Below are positions 16,923 through 25,824 of a DNA stretch of 64,000 nucleotides, piece after piece (the first letter of the stretch is position 1; each line of letters opens with the position of its first letter). The position numbers were made by a program, and so were the translations under genes. This stretch comes from Bradyrhizobium sp. CCBAU 53340 (GTDB lineage Bacteria > Pseudomonadota > Alphaproteobacteria > Rhizobiales > Xanthobacteraceae), in the NCBI RefSeq assembly GCF_015291645.1, contig NZ_CP030055.1, positions 930,001 through 994,000 of the forward strand. The letters run 5' to 3'. Below the pieces are notes generated by a model. That model worked only from the letters and a program-made list of their open reading frames with translations. It was not told the DNA's origin and ran no database searches.

Positions 16923-17540
16923 ATGCGGATCGACCCCACCGAGCTGGGCGCAGAACGCATCTACCGGCTGATGACCGGCATCGTGGTGCCGCGGCCGATC
17001 GCCTGGGTGACGAGCCAGTCGCGCTCGGGCGTGCTCAATCTCGCGCCGTTCAGCGCCTTCACCTTTGTCTCGCAGAAGCCGCCGATGCTCGCCATCAGCG
17101 TCGGCCGCAAGGGCGCCGACTACAAGGATACCGCGCACAACATCCTCGACATCGAGGAATATGTCATCCACATCGCCGATACGCCGCTGATGTCGGCGGT
17201 GCATGACAGCTCGGTCGAGCATCCGCCCGAAATCAGCGAGGTCGAGCATCTCGGGCTGGAAACGCTGCCCTGTGAGCGAATCATGGTGCCGCGCCTGGCG
17301 GCAGCGCCCGTCGCGATGGAGTGCCGCTTTCGTCAGTGCCTCGAATTCGGCGACGCCAGGAGCCGGCTGATCGTCGGCGAGGTCGTGATGTTCCACATCC
17401 GCGACGGCCTCGTGAATGACGGCAAGGTCGAGACCAAAGCACTCGACCCGATCGCCCGCATCGGCGGTCCGCGTTACGCCCGCCTCGGCGAGATCGTGAC
17501 GCTGAATACCGTGTTCCAGACTCCCAAGTCGACCGATTGA
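16923..17540 (+). CDS. flavin-reductase-like domain protein
   Basis: Protein of 205 residues with an FMN-binding split-barrel of the flavin reductase like family (TGIVVPRPIAWVTSQSRSGV, then NLAPFSAFTFVSQKPPMLAI). It begins 3 bases after the binding-protein gene, clearly in operon. Members reduce flavin for a partner monooxygenase or act on aromatic intermediates. No monooxygenase is in this operon, so the partner is unknown. A His/Glu-rich segment (SSVEHPPEISEVEHLGLE) follows the core. Confidence 0.85.
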   Translation: MRIDPTELGAERIYRLMTGIVVPRPIAWVTSQSRSGVLNLAPFSAFTFVSQKPPMLAISVGRKGADYKDTAHNILDIEEYVIHIADTPLMSAVHDSSVEHPPEISEVEHLGLETLPCERIMVPRLAAAPVAMECRFRQCLEFGDARSRLIVGEVVMFHIRDGLVNDGKVETKALDPIARIGGPRYARLGEIVTLNTVFQTPKSTD

Positions 17541-17582
17541 ACGCGCGGATCGCGCGGAGCTGAATTCCCATTGGAGAGAGCG

Positions 17583-18443
17583 ATGCGATTGTTGAGCTAT
17601 CTGATCGACGGAGAGCCACACTACGGCGCGGCCGTCGCAGGCGGCGTGATCGATCTGACCAGACGGATCGGTCGCAACTATTCCGACGTCAAGGCGCTGA
17701 TTGCGGCCAACGCACTCGCCGATGCGCAGAAGGCAGTCACCGGGCAGAAGCCGGACTACCCGCTGGAAAACCTCGTCCTGTTGCCGCCGGTGCTGGCGCC
17801 GGAAAAGCTGTGGTGCATCGGCGTCAATTACGCCGAGCGCAACGCCGAATATAAGGACAATTCGGACCTGCCCAAATATCCGAGCCTGTTCGTGCGCAGC
17901 ATGTCGTCGATGACGGGCTCGGGTCAACCGCTGGAGAAACCCAAAGTCTCTGACCAACTCGACTATGAGGGCGAGCTCGTCATCGTGATCGGCCAGGGTG
18001 GCCGTCACATCAAGCGCGAAGAAGCCTTCGCGCACATCTTCGGCATGACGCTGTGCAACGAAGGCACGATCCGCGACTGGCTGCGCCACGGCAAGTTCAA
18101 CGTCACGCAAGGCAAGAATTTCGATCGCTCCGGCAGCATCGGCCCGTGGATCGTCACCGCGGACGAGCTCGATCCGCGCGGGCCCCATGACATCGTCACG
18201 CGCGTCAATGGCGAGGTGCGACAGCAGGACACGACCGAGCGGTTGATGTTCCCGTTCGATTTCCTGATCTCCTACCTCTCGACCTTCGCGACCCTGAAGC
18301 CCGGCGACATGATCGTGACGGGCACGCCGACCGGGGCGGGGGCGCGCTTCGATCCGCCGCGCTGGCTGAAGGTCGGCGACGTCGTCGAGGTCGAGTCGAG
18401 CCGTATCGGCGTGTTGCGCAATACCGTCGCCGCGGAGCAGTAG
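17583..18443 (+). CDS. fumarylacetoacetate hydrolase family protein
   Basis: FAA-hydrolase-family enzyme, 286 residues from the ATG at 17583, which has GGAGAGAG a few bases before it. The conserved core is WCIGVNYAERNAEY, then DYEGELVIVIGQGG with the metal-binding acids, and VTGTPTGAGARFDPPRWLK near the end. Such proteins hydrolyse or decarboxylate acylpyruvate-type products of aromatic ring cleavage (for example HpcE/HpaG). Beside an HpaH-like hydratase, a meta-cleavage lower pathway is likely. The exact reaction cannot be told from sequence. Confidence 0.88.
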   Translation: MRLLSYLIDGEPHYGAAVAGGVIDLTRRIGRNYSDVKALIAANALADAQKAVTGQKPDYPLENLVLLPPVLAPEKLWCIGVNYAERNAEYKDNSDLPKYPSLFVRSMSSMTGSGQPLEKPKVSDQLDYEGELVIVIGQGGRHIKREEAFAHIFGMTLCNEGTIRDWLRHGKFNVTQGKNFDRSGSIGPWIVTADELDPRGPHDIVTRVNGEVRQQDTTERLMFPFDFLISYLSTFATLKPGDMIVTGTPTGAGARFDPPRWLKVGDVVEVESSRIGVLRNTVAAEQ

Positions 18444-18446
18444 ATC

Positions 18447-19250
18447 ATGCTCGACGCCGCCACGATCGAACGCCTCGCCGCGCGCCTCGATGAAGCCGAG
18501 CGCATCAAGGCGCTGATCCCGATGTTCTCGAAGGATTATCCAGGCTTCACGATCGAGGACGCCTACGCGGTCCAGCGCGCCTGGACAAAACTCCAGCTCG
18601 GCCGCGGCCGTGTCATCAAGGGCCACAAGATCGGCCTCACGTCGAAAGCAATGCAGAATGCCGTCGGCATCTCCGAGCCCGATTATGGCGTATTGTTCGC
18701 CGACATGTTCTACGCGGACGCAACGCCGATCCCGTACGACCGCTTCCATGCCCCGCGGATCGAGGTCGAGCTCGCCTTCGTGCTGAAGGCGCCGCTGCGC
18801 GGACCCGATTGCACCATCTTCGACGTGCTCAACGCCACCGACTACGTCACGCCCGCGCTGGAGATCCTGGAGACGCGGATGCACCGCGTCGATCCCGAGA
18901 CGGGCAAGACCCGCAAGGTGATGGACACGATCTCGGACAACGCGGCCAATGCCGCGCTGGTGCTCGGCGGCCGGCCGTTCCGGCCCATGGACGCCGATCT
19001 GCGCTGGATCGGCGCGCTGCTGTTCCGCAACGGCGAGGTCGAGGAGACCGGGCTTGCGGCCGGCGTGCTTAACCATCCCGCCAACGGCATCGCCTGGCTC
19101 GCCAATCGCCTCGCGCCGCATGACGAGCACCTCAAAGCCGGCGAGGTGGTGCTGGCGGGCTCGTTCACCCGTCCGGTCGACATCAGGCGCGGGGATACCT
19201 TTCATGCCGACTACGACGCGTTCGGTTCGGTGTCGTGCCAGTTCGTCTGA
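18447..19250 (+). CDS. hpaH: 2-oxo-hept-3-ene-1,7-dioate hydratase-like (HpaH family)
   Basis: Hydratase of 267 residues that adds water to 2-oxo-3-enoic diacids in meta-cleavage pathways such as homoprotocatechuate breakdown. Diagnostic segments are [20 protein letters not shown] and [20 protein letters not shown], with the metal-binding Glu pair, and ALEILETRM. It starts 3 bases after the FAA-hydrolase stop. HpaH is the best match by pattern and neighbourhood; related 2-oxopent-4-enoate hydratases are the alternative. Confidence 0.82.
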   Translation: MLDAATIERLAARLDEAERIKALIPMFSKDYPGFTIEDAYAVQRAWTKLQLGRGRVIKGHKIGLTSKAMQNAVGISEPDYGVLFADMFYADATPIPYDRFHAPRIEVELAFVLKAPLRGPDCTIFDVLNATDYVTPALEILETRMHRVDPETGKTRKVMDTISDNAANAALVLGGRPFRPMDADLRWIGALLFRNGEVEETGLAAGVLNHPANGIAWLANRLAPHDEHLKAGEVVLAGSFTRPVDIRRGDTFHADYDAFGSVSCQFV

Positions 19251-19276
19251 ACCAATAAAGAGAAAGGGAGCGCATC

Positions 19277-19660
19277 ATGTCACGCCGCAAGAGCATCCAT
19301 ATCGGCGGCTTCAAGCATGCCAATCCGATCCCGAACGCCTGCCGCATCGGCAATCTCGTGATGTCAGGCGTCATCCTCGGCCGCGACGCGGCCGGCGCGA
19401 TGCCGGAGAGCCTGGATGCGCAATGCGCCAACATGTTCGCCCATATGAAGGCGACGGTGGAGGCCGCCGGCGGCACCACAGATGACGTCATCAAGATGAC
19501 GGTCTGGCTAAAGGACCGCAGCAATCGCGGCCCCGTCAACGTCGAATGGCTGAAGATGTTTCCGGACGAGCATTCGCGCCCGGCGCGGCACGCGCTGCCG
19601 ATGGACGCCATGGACGGCGGCGCGCTGGTGCAGTGCGATTTCACCGCCGTGATCGACTGA
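19277..19660 (+). CDS. RidA family protein
   Basis: Protein of 127 residues of the RidA/YjgF/UK114 family. The segment GGTTDDVIKMTVWLKDRSNR and the later RPARHALPM carrying the substrate-binding Arg are typical. RidA proteins deaminate reactive enamine/imine intermediates; versions inside catabolic operons can act on 2-aminomuconate-type compounds. A GAAAGGGAG element precedes the ATG. Fifth gene of the catabolic operon. Confidence 0.87.
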   Translation: MSRRKSIHIGGFKHANPIPNACRIGNLVMSGVILGRDAAGAMPESLDAQCANMFAHMKATVEAAGGTTDDVIKMTVWLKDRSNRGPVNVEWLKMFPDEHSRPARHALPMDAMDGGALVQCDFTAVID

Positions 19661-19673
19661 GGGAGTTTTGCGC

Positions 19674-20549
19674 ATGCCGACCTATCTGCCGTTCGATCCG
19701 AATCCGCGCCGTCCGATCAAGCCGCCGCCGCCGAAGACGATCGACAGCCAGTTTCACGTGCTCGGGCCGATCGACAAATATCCGGAGCGCCCGGGAGCTG
19801 CCTATCGAATGCCATCAGCGACCTGGGAAGCGGCGCTGCGCATGCACAAGGCGCTCGGCATCGAGCGTGGCATCATCGTGCAGACCACGACGTATGGCGC
19901 GGACCATTCCGTCGTGCTCGACGGGCTCAAAGCGATGGGGCCGAACTATCGCGGCTGCGCCAACGCGCTGGTGTTCGCGGAGGCAAGCGATTCCTATCTC
20001 GCCACGCTGCACGACGCCGGCGTGCGCGGTGCGCGCTTCAGCTTCCGCCAGGAGCTCGGCGCGGTGCTGTCGGATACCGATTTCGCCCGCGCCATCGCGC
20101 GCATCCGCGAGCTCGGCTGGTACGTCAAGATCCAGCCGGAGAAGGACGGCATCATGTCGAGCGTCGCCAAGTACGAGAACCTCGACGTGCCCGTGCTGAT
20201 CGACCACATGGCGCGTCCGGTGCCTTCGAACGGCAAGGACGATCCCAACCTGCGCAAGATGGTGGAGCTGCTCAAGAAGGGCAATTTCTGGGTCATGCTC
20301 TCGCTCGGCGAGAAGACCTCGCAGGCCGGCCCGCCCTATGACGACGTCATTCCGATCGCGCGCACCTATATCGAGTCCGCCATCGACCGCTGCGTCTGGG
20401 CCTCTGACTGGCCGCATCCGGTTTCCGTCAAGCAGCCGCCGAACGACGCCGATTTGCTTGAATTGATGTACCGCTACGCCCCTGACCAGGCCGAGCTGGA
20501 GAAGATCCTGGTGCACAATCCGGCGAAGCTGTTCGGGTTTCCGGACTGA
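19674..20549 (+). CDS. amidohydrolase family (lactonase-like TIM-barrel)
   Basis: Amidohydrolase-2 type TIM-barrel of 291 residues, near the 2-pyrone-4,6-dicarboxylate/sulfomuconolactone lactonase group. The N-terminal metal motif reads IDSQFHVLGP, so a Gln replaces the first His of the usual H-x-H. VLIDHMARP and WASDWPHP carry the His and Asp expected in the barrel. The ATG at 19674 follows GGGAG by 8 bases. Last gene of the operon; a palindromic repeat follows. It probably hydrolyses a lactone or hydrolysable diacid in the pathway. Confidence 0.85.
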   Translation: MPTYLPFDPNPRRPIKPPPPKTIDSQFHVLGPIDKYPERPGAAYRMPSATWEAALRMHKALGIERGIIVQTTTYGADHSVVLDGLKAMGPNYRGCANALVFAEASDSYLATLHDAGVRGARFSFRQELGAVLSDTDFARAIARIRELGWYVKIQPEKDGIMSSVAKYENLDVPVLIDHMARPVPSNGKDDPNLRKMVELLKKGNFWVMLSLGEKTSQAGPPYDDVIPIARTYIESAIDRCVWASDWPHPVSVKQPPNDADLLELMYRYAPDQAELEKILVHNPAKLFGFPD

Positions 20550-20582
20550 ACGGAGAACCTAGGGCACCGAAGCTTCCACAGC

Positions 20583-20670
20583 GTCATGGCCGGGCTTGTC
20601 CCGGCCATCCACGTACGTGTCACCCAGCGGCACAAAGAACGTGGATGCCCGGGCCAAGCCCGGGCATGAC
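20583..20670. repeat. palindromic repeat, family A, copy 2 (inverted)
   Basis: Arms GTCATGGCCGGGCTTGTCCC... and ...GGCCAAGCCCGGGCATGAC. It is the repeat of 14865-14948 turned round: its left arm equals the reverse complement of that copy's right arm. It lies between two convergent genes and could end both transcripts. Confidence 0.8.
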
Positions 20671-20698
20671 GACACCTCGTGAATAGGGCCACCGGTGC

Positions 20699-21694
20699 TC
20701 ACGCCGCCAGCCGATCCCGCACCTCGGCTGCGATCTCGAACGAGCGCAGCCGCGCGGCGTGATCGTAGATCAGGGCCGTGGTCATCAGTTCGTCCACCGC
20801 GGTGTCGGCGATCAGCGCTTTCAACTTCTCTTCGATCACCGCGGGCGAGCCGACGGCGGAGCAGGCCAGCGACTGCGCCACGCCGGCTTTCTCGGCCGGC
20901 GACCACAGCGCGTCCATGTCGTCGACCGGCGGCGGCAGCTGGCCGGGCGTGCCGCGGCGCAAATTGATGAACTGCTGCTGCAGCGAGGTGAACAGGCGCT
21001 GCGCCTCGACATCGCTGTCGGCGGCGAACAAATTGACGCCGATCATCGCATAGGGCTTGTCCAGCTGCACCGATGGCTCGAACCGCGCGCGATATTCGCG
21101 CAGCGCCGGCATCATCATCTGCGGCGCGAAATGCGAGGCGAACGCGAAGGGCAGCCCCAGCATGGCGGCGAGCTGCGCGCCGAACATGCTGGAGCCGAGG
21201 ATCCACAGCGGCACGTTCGTCCCCATGCCCGGCACGGCGCGGATGGCCTGGTTCGGCTTGATGTCGCCGAGCAGCGCCTGCAATTCCAGCACGTCATGCG
21301 GGAAGTTTTCGGCGGCCGTCGCAAGGTCGCGCCGCATCGCCCGCGCGGTGAGCTGGTCGGTGCCCGGCGCGCGTCCGAGCCCGAGATCGATCCGTCCGGG
21401 ATAGAGCGCCTCCAGCGTGCCGAACTGCTCGGCGATCACCAGCGGCGAATGGTTCGGCAGCATCACCCCGCCGGAGCCGACGCGGATCGTCCTTGTCCCG
21501 CCGGCGACATGTCCGATCACCACCGACGTTGCTGCGCTCGCAATGCCCGTCATGTTATGATGCTCGGCCAGCCAGAACCGCTTGAAGCCCCAGGCCTCCG
21601 CATGCTGGGCGAGATCGAGAGAGTTGCGGAAGGCTTGCGCGGCGTCGGAGCCTTGACGAATGGGTGCGAGGTCGAGGATCGAGAAGGGGATCAC
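20699..21694 (-). CDS. LLM-class flavin-dependent oxidoreductase
   Basis: Bacterial-luciferase-like monooxygenase of 331 residues if started at the GTG at 21694 ([20 protein letters not shown]). This is where the family usually begins; a GTG at 21739 would add 15 residues. Typical segments are [40 protein letters not shown] and [13 protein letters not shown]. Substrate and flavin reductase partner are unknown; the flavin-reductase-like gene 3 kb away is a possible but unproven partner. Confidence 0.87.
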   Translation of the reverse strand: MIPFSILDLAPIRQGSDAAQAFRNSLDLAQHAEAWGFKRFWLAEHHNMTGIASAATSVVIGHVAGGTRTIRVGSGGVMLPNHSPLVIAEQFGTLEALYPGRIDLGLGRAPGTDQLTARAMRRDLATAAENFPHDVLELQALLGDIKPNQAIRAVPGMGTNVPLWILGSSMFGAQLAAMLGLPFAFASHFAPQMMMPALREYRARFEPSVQLDKPYAMIGVNLFAADSDVEAQRLFTSLQQQFINLRRGTPGQLPPPVDDMDALWSPAEKAGVAQSLACSAVGSPAVIEEKLKALIADTAVDELMTTALIYDHAARLRSFEIAAEVRDRLAA

Positions 21695-21853
21695 GGGCGA
21701 GTACCGATGGGGAGCATGAGATGAGCGCTGGGACAGCACATGTAGTATTCGTCCAATGGAATGTTAGTGGGCTGCATGCAAATCGCGCCGTTCATGCTGG
21801 TGTACCGCCGATTGCTATGATCAAATCGCTCCGGGCTACCGCGAGACGGTCAA

Positions 21854-22834
21854 ATGAGGCGGCGGGATTTTCTGGGCTCATTGGGAATTGCGGCCATATC
21901 GCCACGGATGGCGTTTGCCCAACGGCGCGTTCCCGTCGTGGGCTTTGTTGGATTTGCCACTCCAGAGATCGACAACGCCACGCTCATTCCCTTTCGCAAG
22001 GCGATGGCCGGGCTCGGTTATGTCGAGGGCCGCGACGTTGTCATCGATGCACGCTCGACCGGAGGGGATGTTTCGCGCGGCCTGATGCTGATTGATGAGC
22101 TCGTGGCAAAACGCGTGGATGTGCTGCTCTCGCCAGGGCCCGCCGCGGCGCGCGCCATCGTGAAGAAGACCGATATTCCCGTTGTTGCCGTGGCGCTACC
22201 TGCTGTGCAAAGCGACCCGGAATTGTTTCAGAGCCTCGCTCGGCCCGGCGGTAGTCTCACCGGCTTCGCTGCGTTCGGCGAAGAGATGTCAGCCAAGCGC
22301 ATCGAGATGATCCGGGAGATCGTCCCCACGCTCAAGACAATTGGCGTATTGAACAACGCCACGGATCCGACTTTCAACGCCTGGGGTGCGCAAACCATGC
22401 TGGAAGCACGGCGCGCCGGCGTTGAGCCGGTGCAACTTGGCCTCACGAATGCTTCGCCGGCTGCGGTCGCCGAGCAATTCAATTTGCTTTCGGGCGCTGG
22501 TGGCAGTGCCGTGATCGTCATTCGCGATTACATGACCGCCGCAATGCAGAATGAGATCTGTCGCATTGGCATCGAAACGAAGATCGCCGTCATCGGTCAG
22601 CAGAGCGAATTTGCCCGCGCTGGCGCACTGTTCAGCTATGGCGCCGACATAGGCGACCTGTTTCGTCGCGCTGCGGCGTATGTCGATTTGATTCTCAAAG
22701 GGCAAAAACCGGCAGATATGCCGATTCAACTCCCAACGAAATTCGAGCTGGCCGTAAATCTCAAAACCGCGCGTGTGCTCGGGCTGACGATTCCGCCCAC
22801 CATACTCGTGCTGGCGGATGAGGTGATCGAGTGA
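21854..22834 (+). CDS. ABC transporter substrate-binding protein (PF04392/TrpX-like)
   Basis: Exported binding protein of 326 residues. The N-terminus MRRRDFLGSLGIAAISPRMAFA looks like a signal peptide, and RVPVVGFVGFAT begins the mature domain. The lobes RKAMAGLGYVEGRDVVIDAR and VLLSPGPAAARAIVKKTD are typical of this family, which is greatly expanded in Bradyrhizobium. No permease or ATPase gene is adjacent. Ligand unknown. Confidence 0.86.
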   Translation: MRRRDFLGSLGIAAISPRMAFAQRRVPVVGFVGFATPEIDNATLIPFRKAMAGLGYVEGRDVVIDARSTGGDVSRGLMLIDELVAKRVDVLLSPGPAAARAIVKKTDIPVVAVALPAVQSDPELFQSLARPGGSLTGFAAFGEEMSAKRIEMIREIVPTLKTIGVLNNATDPTFNAWGAQTMLEARRAGVEPVQLGLTNASPAAVAEQFNLLSGAGGSAVIVIRDYMTAAMQNEICRIGIETKIAVIGQQSEFARAGALFSYGADIGDLFRRAAAYVDLILKGQKPADMPIQLPTKFELAVNLKTARVLGLTIPPTILVLADEVIE

Positions 22835-23110
22835 GCGCTGGCGGGTGGAGCGCGTTCGAGGGGATGAGGTCCAATGTCACCACGTAGGAGGGGCCGAGCG
22901 CAGCAAAACCCATCATGCATGGTCATCGAACGACGCTTCGATGGGGGCCGCCTTCGCCCTTCGAGCAGCAGCAGACAAGCCAGCGAGGCTGGCCTGCATT
23001 CGCGTTCACAACCCTGTTATTGCGACCCGTTCCGCCCTTTGCCTCAACTGGGCGTCTGACGCGCGTTGTTGTATCCTCCATGTAAGCCACCGTCGCCAGG
23101 AGGACCTGAC

Positions 23111-23614
23111 ATGACCTCTGTCGTACTCAGCCGCCGCAACCTCCTCATTGCCGGTGGTTCCGTCCTTGCATTCGGGGTTTCGGCCGCCGGCACCTCAGGT
23201 CTCTTGCTGCCGGCGCGCGCGGAAGGTCTTGCGCCAACCGAGTCGATGACGGGCGGCGCGAACAATTATCGCAAGGGGGCGCCGATCGTGGAGCGGATCG
23301 GCAAGGGCGGCTTCTGGATGAGCGGCACCGTGCGCCGCGCCGGCGACGGCGCGCCGCTCGCCGGGCAGCGCATCCAGATCTGGGCGCACACGGTCGAAGG
23401 TCAGGAGCACGAGCCGCAGAGTCACGGCGCCACGCTGACCGACAAGGATGGCACGTTCCGGCTCGAGATGCCGCAGATCATTCCGATCTTCGGCCAGCCG
23501 CATGGCCACCTCGCTTATGACAGCGGTGAGTTCAAGACCGTGTTCCTGCGGCCGATCATGCGCAGCGCAAAGGACACCAGCCTCGAGGCGCATTTCGTGC
23601 TTCAGCCGGCCTGA
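23111..23614 (+). CDS. exported intradiol-dioxygenase-fold protein
   Basis: Protein of 167 residues with a signal sequence containing a twin Arg (SRRNLLIAGGSVLAFGVSAA). The remainder follows the intradiol ring-cleavage dioxygenase pattern: NNYRKGAPIVERIG, SGTVRRAGDGAPLAGQRIQI, TLTDKDGTFRLEMP and a PHGH pair like the iron-binding His-x-His. The second ligand Tyr, normally soon after the W-x-A segment, is not seen (WAHTVEGQEHE). It is therefore exported and may not be a normal catechol dioxygenase. A strong AGGAGG lies before the ATG. The heme membrane protein gene follows after 5 bases, which suggests a joint redox function. Confidence 0.78.
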   Translation: MTSVVLSRRNLLIAGGSVLAFGVSAAGTSGLLLPARAEGLAPTESMTGGANNYRKGAPIVERIGKGGFWMSGTVRRAGDGAPLAGQRIQIWAHTVEGQEHEPQSHGATLTDKDGTFRLEMPQIIPIFGQPHGHLAYDSGEFKTVFLRPIMRSAKDTSLEAHFVLQPA

Positions 23615-23619
23615 CCGCG

Positions 23620-24246
23620 TTGCAGGGGCAAGGGCAGCTGAGAGGGTGGAGATCCCTGGTCTGGACCGCCCTTGCTCTGGCCATCGGCGTGCCGATCGCG
23701 CTCGCAGCAGGGAGCGAGCAGCTGGCATGGCGCGGTCCGGTCTACATCCTCGCCGGCTTTGCCGGCATCGTCGCCCTCGCTCTCGTGCTGGTCCAGCCGC
23801 TGCTGATTGGTGGCGTTTTGCCTGGACTATCGGCCTATCGCAGCAGGCGCGTCCATCACTGGATCGGCGGCGCGTTGGCCTTCTCGGTGGTGATCCACGT
23901 CGCCGGTCTCTGGTTCACCAGCCCGCCCGATATGATCGACGCGCTCACCTTCTCCTCGCCGACGCCGTTCTCTCCCTTTGGCGTGATCGCCATGTGGGCG
24001 ATCTTCGCCGTTGCGATTCTGGCGAGCTTGCGCCGCCGGCTGGGCCTGCGGCTGCGAACCTGGCGCATGGTCCATATCCCGCTCGCGATCGTCATCGTTG
24101 TCGGAGGCGTGGTGCATTGCCTGCTGATCGAGGGCACGATGGAGACCATCTCGAAGGCGGTGCTGTGCGCGGCTGTGCTTGCAGCAACCGTGAAGGTCAT
24201 GGCCGATCTCTGGCGAAAGCGGATGGTGCAGGCCGAGAGGGCGTAG
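23620..24246 (+). CDS. ferric-reductase-like transmembrane heme protein
   Basis: Membrane protein of 208 residues with about six hydrophobic helices and no flavin or NAD domain. Paired histidines in two helices (HHWIGGALAFSVVIH, spacing 13; HIPLAIVIVVGGVVH, spacing 14) fit a bis-His b-heme pair of the ferric reductase/MsrQ-like fold. TTG at 23620 is the likely start, coupled to the gene before. It could pass electrons to the exported dioxygenase-fold protein encoded upstream. Function is inferred from fold and context only. Confidence 0.75.
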   Translation: MQGQGQLRGWRSLVWTALALAIGVPIALAAGSEQLAWRGPVYILAGFAGIVALALVLVQPLLIGGVLPGLSAYRSRRVHHWIGGALAFSVVIHVAGLWFTSPPDMIDALTFSSPTPFSPFGVIAMWAIFAVAILASLRRRLGLRLRTWRMVHIPLAIVIVVGGVVHCLLIEGTMETISKAVLCAAVLAATVKVMADLWRKRMVQAERA

Positions 24247-24309
24247 GATGGCTCGGACTCATCCTGCGGGCCGATTGCCGCTGATGGCGACGCCAGATAT
24301 GCTTGCGCC

Positions 24310-24798
24310 ATGACCGCCAGCGCCCCCGACCTGAAAGCGTTCCTGCTCGCGACGCCGTTCTTCGGCGGCCTGTCGGATGCCAGCCTCGAGCTCCTGATCT
24401 CGATGCTGGTCGAGTGCCGCTTCGACGCCGGGACGACCGTCGTCGCCGAAGGCGAACCGGGCCGCTCGATGTTCATCGTCAAGTCGGGCCGGCTAGCAGT
24501 GAGCAAACGGACCCATGAGGGGAACGCCATCCCGCTTTCCGCTCTGGAGCCCGGCGATTTTTTTGGCGAGATGACGCTGATCGAAATGCAGAACCGGTCG
24601 GCCACCGTGGTCGCGGAGAACCCGACGGTGCTCTACGAGCTGACGGCGCAAAAGCTCTACGCCTGCTACAAGGCCGATATCCGCGCCTATGTGATCGTCC
24701 TGCAGAACATCAATCGCGAGCTGTGCCGGCGGCTGCGCCGGGCGGACGAGCGCGTCGCGGGGCATCAGGCGCGCGATGAAGACACCGCTGCGAAATGA
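24310..24798 (+). CDS. cyclic-nucleotide-binding domain protein
   Basis: Single CNB domain of 162 residues with no HTH. The phosphate-binding cassette FGEMTLIEMQNRSATV has the Gly-Glu and Arg that bind the cyclic nucleotide, so it is probably competent for cNMP. The C-terminal 35 residues form a charged helix (INRELCRRLRRADERVAGHQ). Effector domain absent, so it may act by protein contact. It overlaps the HAD gene by 4 bases (ATGA). Confidence 0.83.
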   Translation: MTASAPDLKAFLLATPFFGGLSDASLELLISMLVECRFDAGTTVVAEGEPGRSMFIVKSGRLAVSKRTHEGNAIPLSALEPGDFFGEMTLIEMQNRSATVVAENPTVLYELTAQKLYACYKADIRAYVIVLQNINRELCRRLRRADERVAGHQARDEDTAAK

Positions 24799-25466
24799 AT
24801 GCGCGTGCAATTCCCGAGCTCGTGATCTTCGATTCTGACGGCGTCTTGGTCGACAGCGAGGTCATCGCACTGACTGCCTTCGCCCGGATCGCAGCCGAGG
24901 AAGGCGTGACGATCGGCGTTGAGGACGCCGTACGGTCCTTCCGAGGGGTCAAGATGACGGATTGCGTGCGCGAGGTCGAGCGCCGGCTCGGCCGCGGCGT
25001 CCGGGATTCCTTCGTCGCCGACGTGCGACAGGCCACCGCGCTGGCCTTTGAGGCCGAGCTGAGGCCTGTCGACGGCATTCATGCCGCGCTGGCTGAAATC
25101 ACCATTCCCGTTTGCGTGGCGTCGAACGGGCCGATGTCGAAACTGACGCATGCGCTCGGATTGACTGAGCTTCTCGGTCACTTCGAGGGCCGCATCTTCA
25201 GCGCCTACGAGGTCGGTTCGTGGAAGCCGGATCCCGGCCTGTTCCTGCATGCGGCGCAAACGATGGGCGCGCAGCCCTCGGCCTGCGTCGTCATCGAGGA
25301 CTCGCTGTCTGGAGCCCGCGCAGCCAGGGCCGCAGGAATGAAGGTCCTGGGTTTTGCCGGAGGTCATCCTGATAGCGCGCAGGAGCTGGCGGCGATCTGC
25401 GACGGGGTCTTTCACCGGATGGGCGACCTGCCGGCGTTGCTGGCTGGTCCCTTGGAGAGAGCGTAG
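24795..25466 (+). CDS. HAD-superfamily hydrolase (phosphatase)
   Basis: HAD phosphatase of 223 residues with the four motifs in order: DSDGVLVDSE (nucleophile Asp and general acid Asp), ASNGPMSK, the Lys in SWKPDPGLF, and VVIEDSLSGARAA. A C1-type cap lies between motifs I and II. The pattern is of the beta-phosphoglucomutase/phosphoglycolate phosphatase group. Substrate unknown. Coupled to the CNB gene by ATGA. Confidence 0.88.
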   Translation: MNARAIPELVIFDSDGVLVDSEVIALTAFARIAAEEGVTIGVEDAVRSFRGVKMTDCVREVERRLGRGVRDSFVADVRQATALAFEAELRPVDGIHAALAEITIPVCVASNGPMSKLTHALGLTELLGHFEGRIFSAYEVGSWKPDPGLFLHAAQTMGAQPSACVVIEDSLSGARAARAAGMKVLGFAGGHPDSAQELAAICDGVFHRMGDLPALLAGPLERA

Positions 25467-25511
25467 CCGCGCAGGGTGGGTCTTGCCACCTTGCGCGCCG
25501 GCTCGACACCG

Positions 25512-25691
25512 CTACAGCAGCGCCAACGAGTGCAGCGAATTTCGATGAAGGCCGAAGGCAACGAGGCCAGACAGAAGCAACGCAGTCCCAGTCACGATCA
25601 GGCAAAACGCAAACACTATCGAAGCCCCGAGTTCGTCTTGAATGCCCAGGACGATAATAGATAAAATTTTACCGACAATCGAAAGGAAGAA
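25512..25691 (-). pseudogene. possible small membrane-peptide gene or remnant, no normal start
   Basis: The minus strand is open for 59 codons and the reading is strikingly membrane-like: SIVGKILSIIVLGIQDELGA, then SIVFAFCLIVTGTALLLSGL and VAFGLHRNSLHSLALL before a TAG. A stop lies directly upstream of the segment and no ATG, GTG or TTG is near the beginning; the first usual start is an internal GTG that would give 34 residues. It is either a small membrane protein using a rare start, or the end of a gene broken by a frameshift. The stretch from 25467 to 25824 holds no other gene that I can support. Confidence 0.35.
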
Positions 25692-25824
25692 TTAACCTTA
25701 CCCGGCCGCGCTCGACAGTGGCGTTCCCGCGTCAGCTGAATTCCAGAACGTTGCGGACATATGCGACTACGCTGGTCGTGGGTTAGATCGCCGCTACAGA
25801 CGGCGCGTGAAAGAGGTCGTGTCG

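Noticed and set aside
16311..19205. 964-codon open frame on the minus strand opposite the catabolic operon
   Set aside because: It is the mirror of GC-rich codons of four well-supported plus-strand genes, with His/Arg/Asp-rich meaningless sequence and no family motif.
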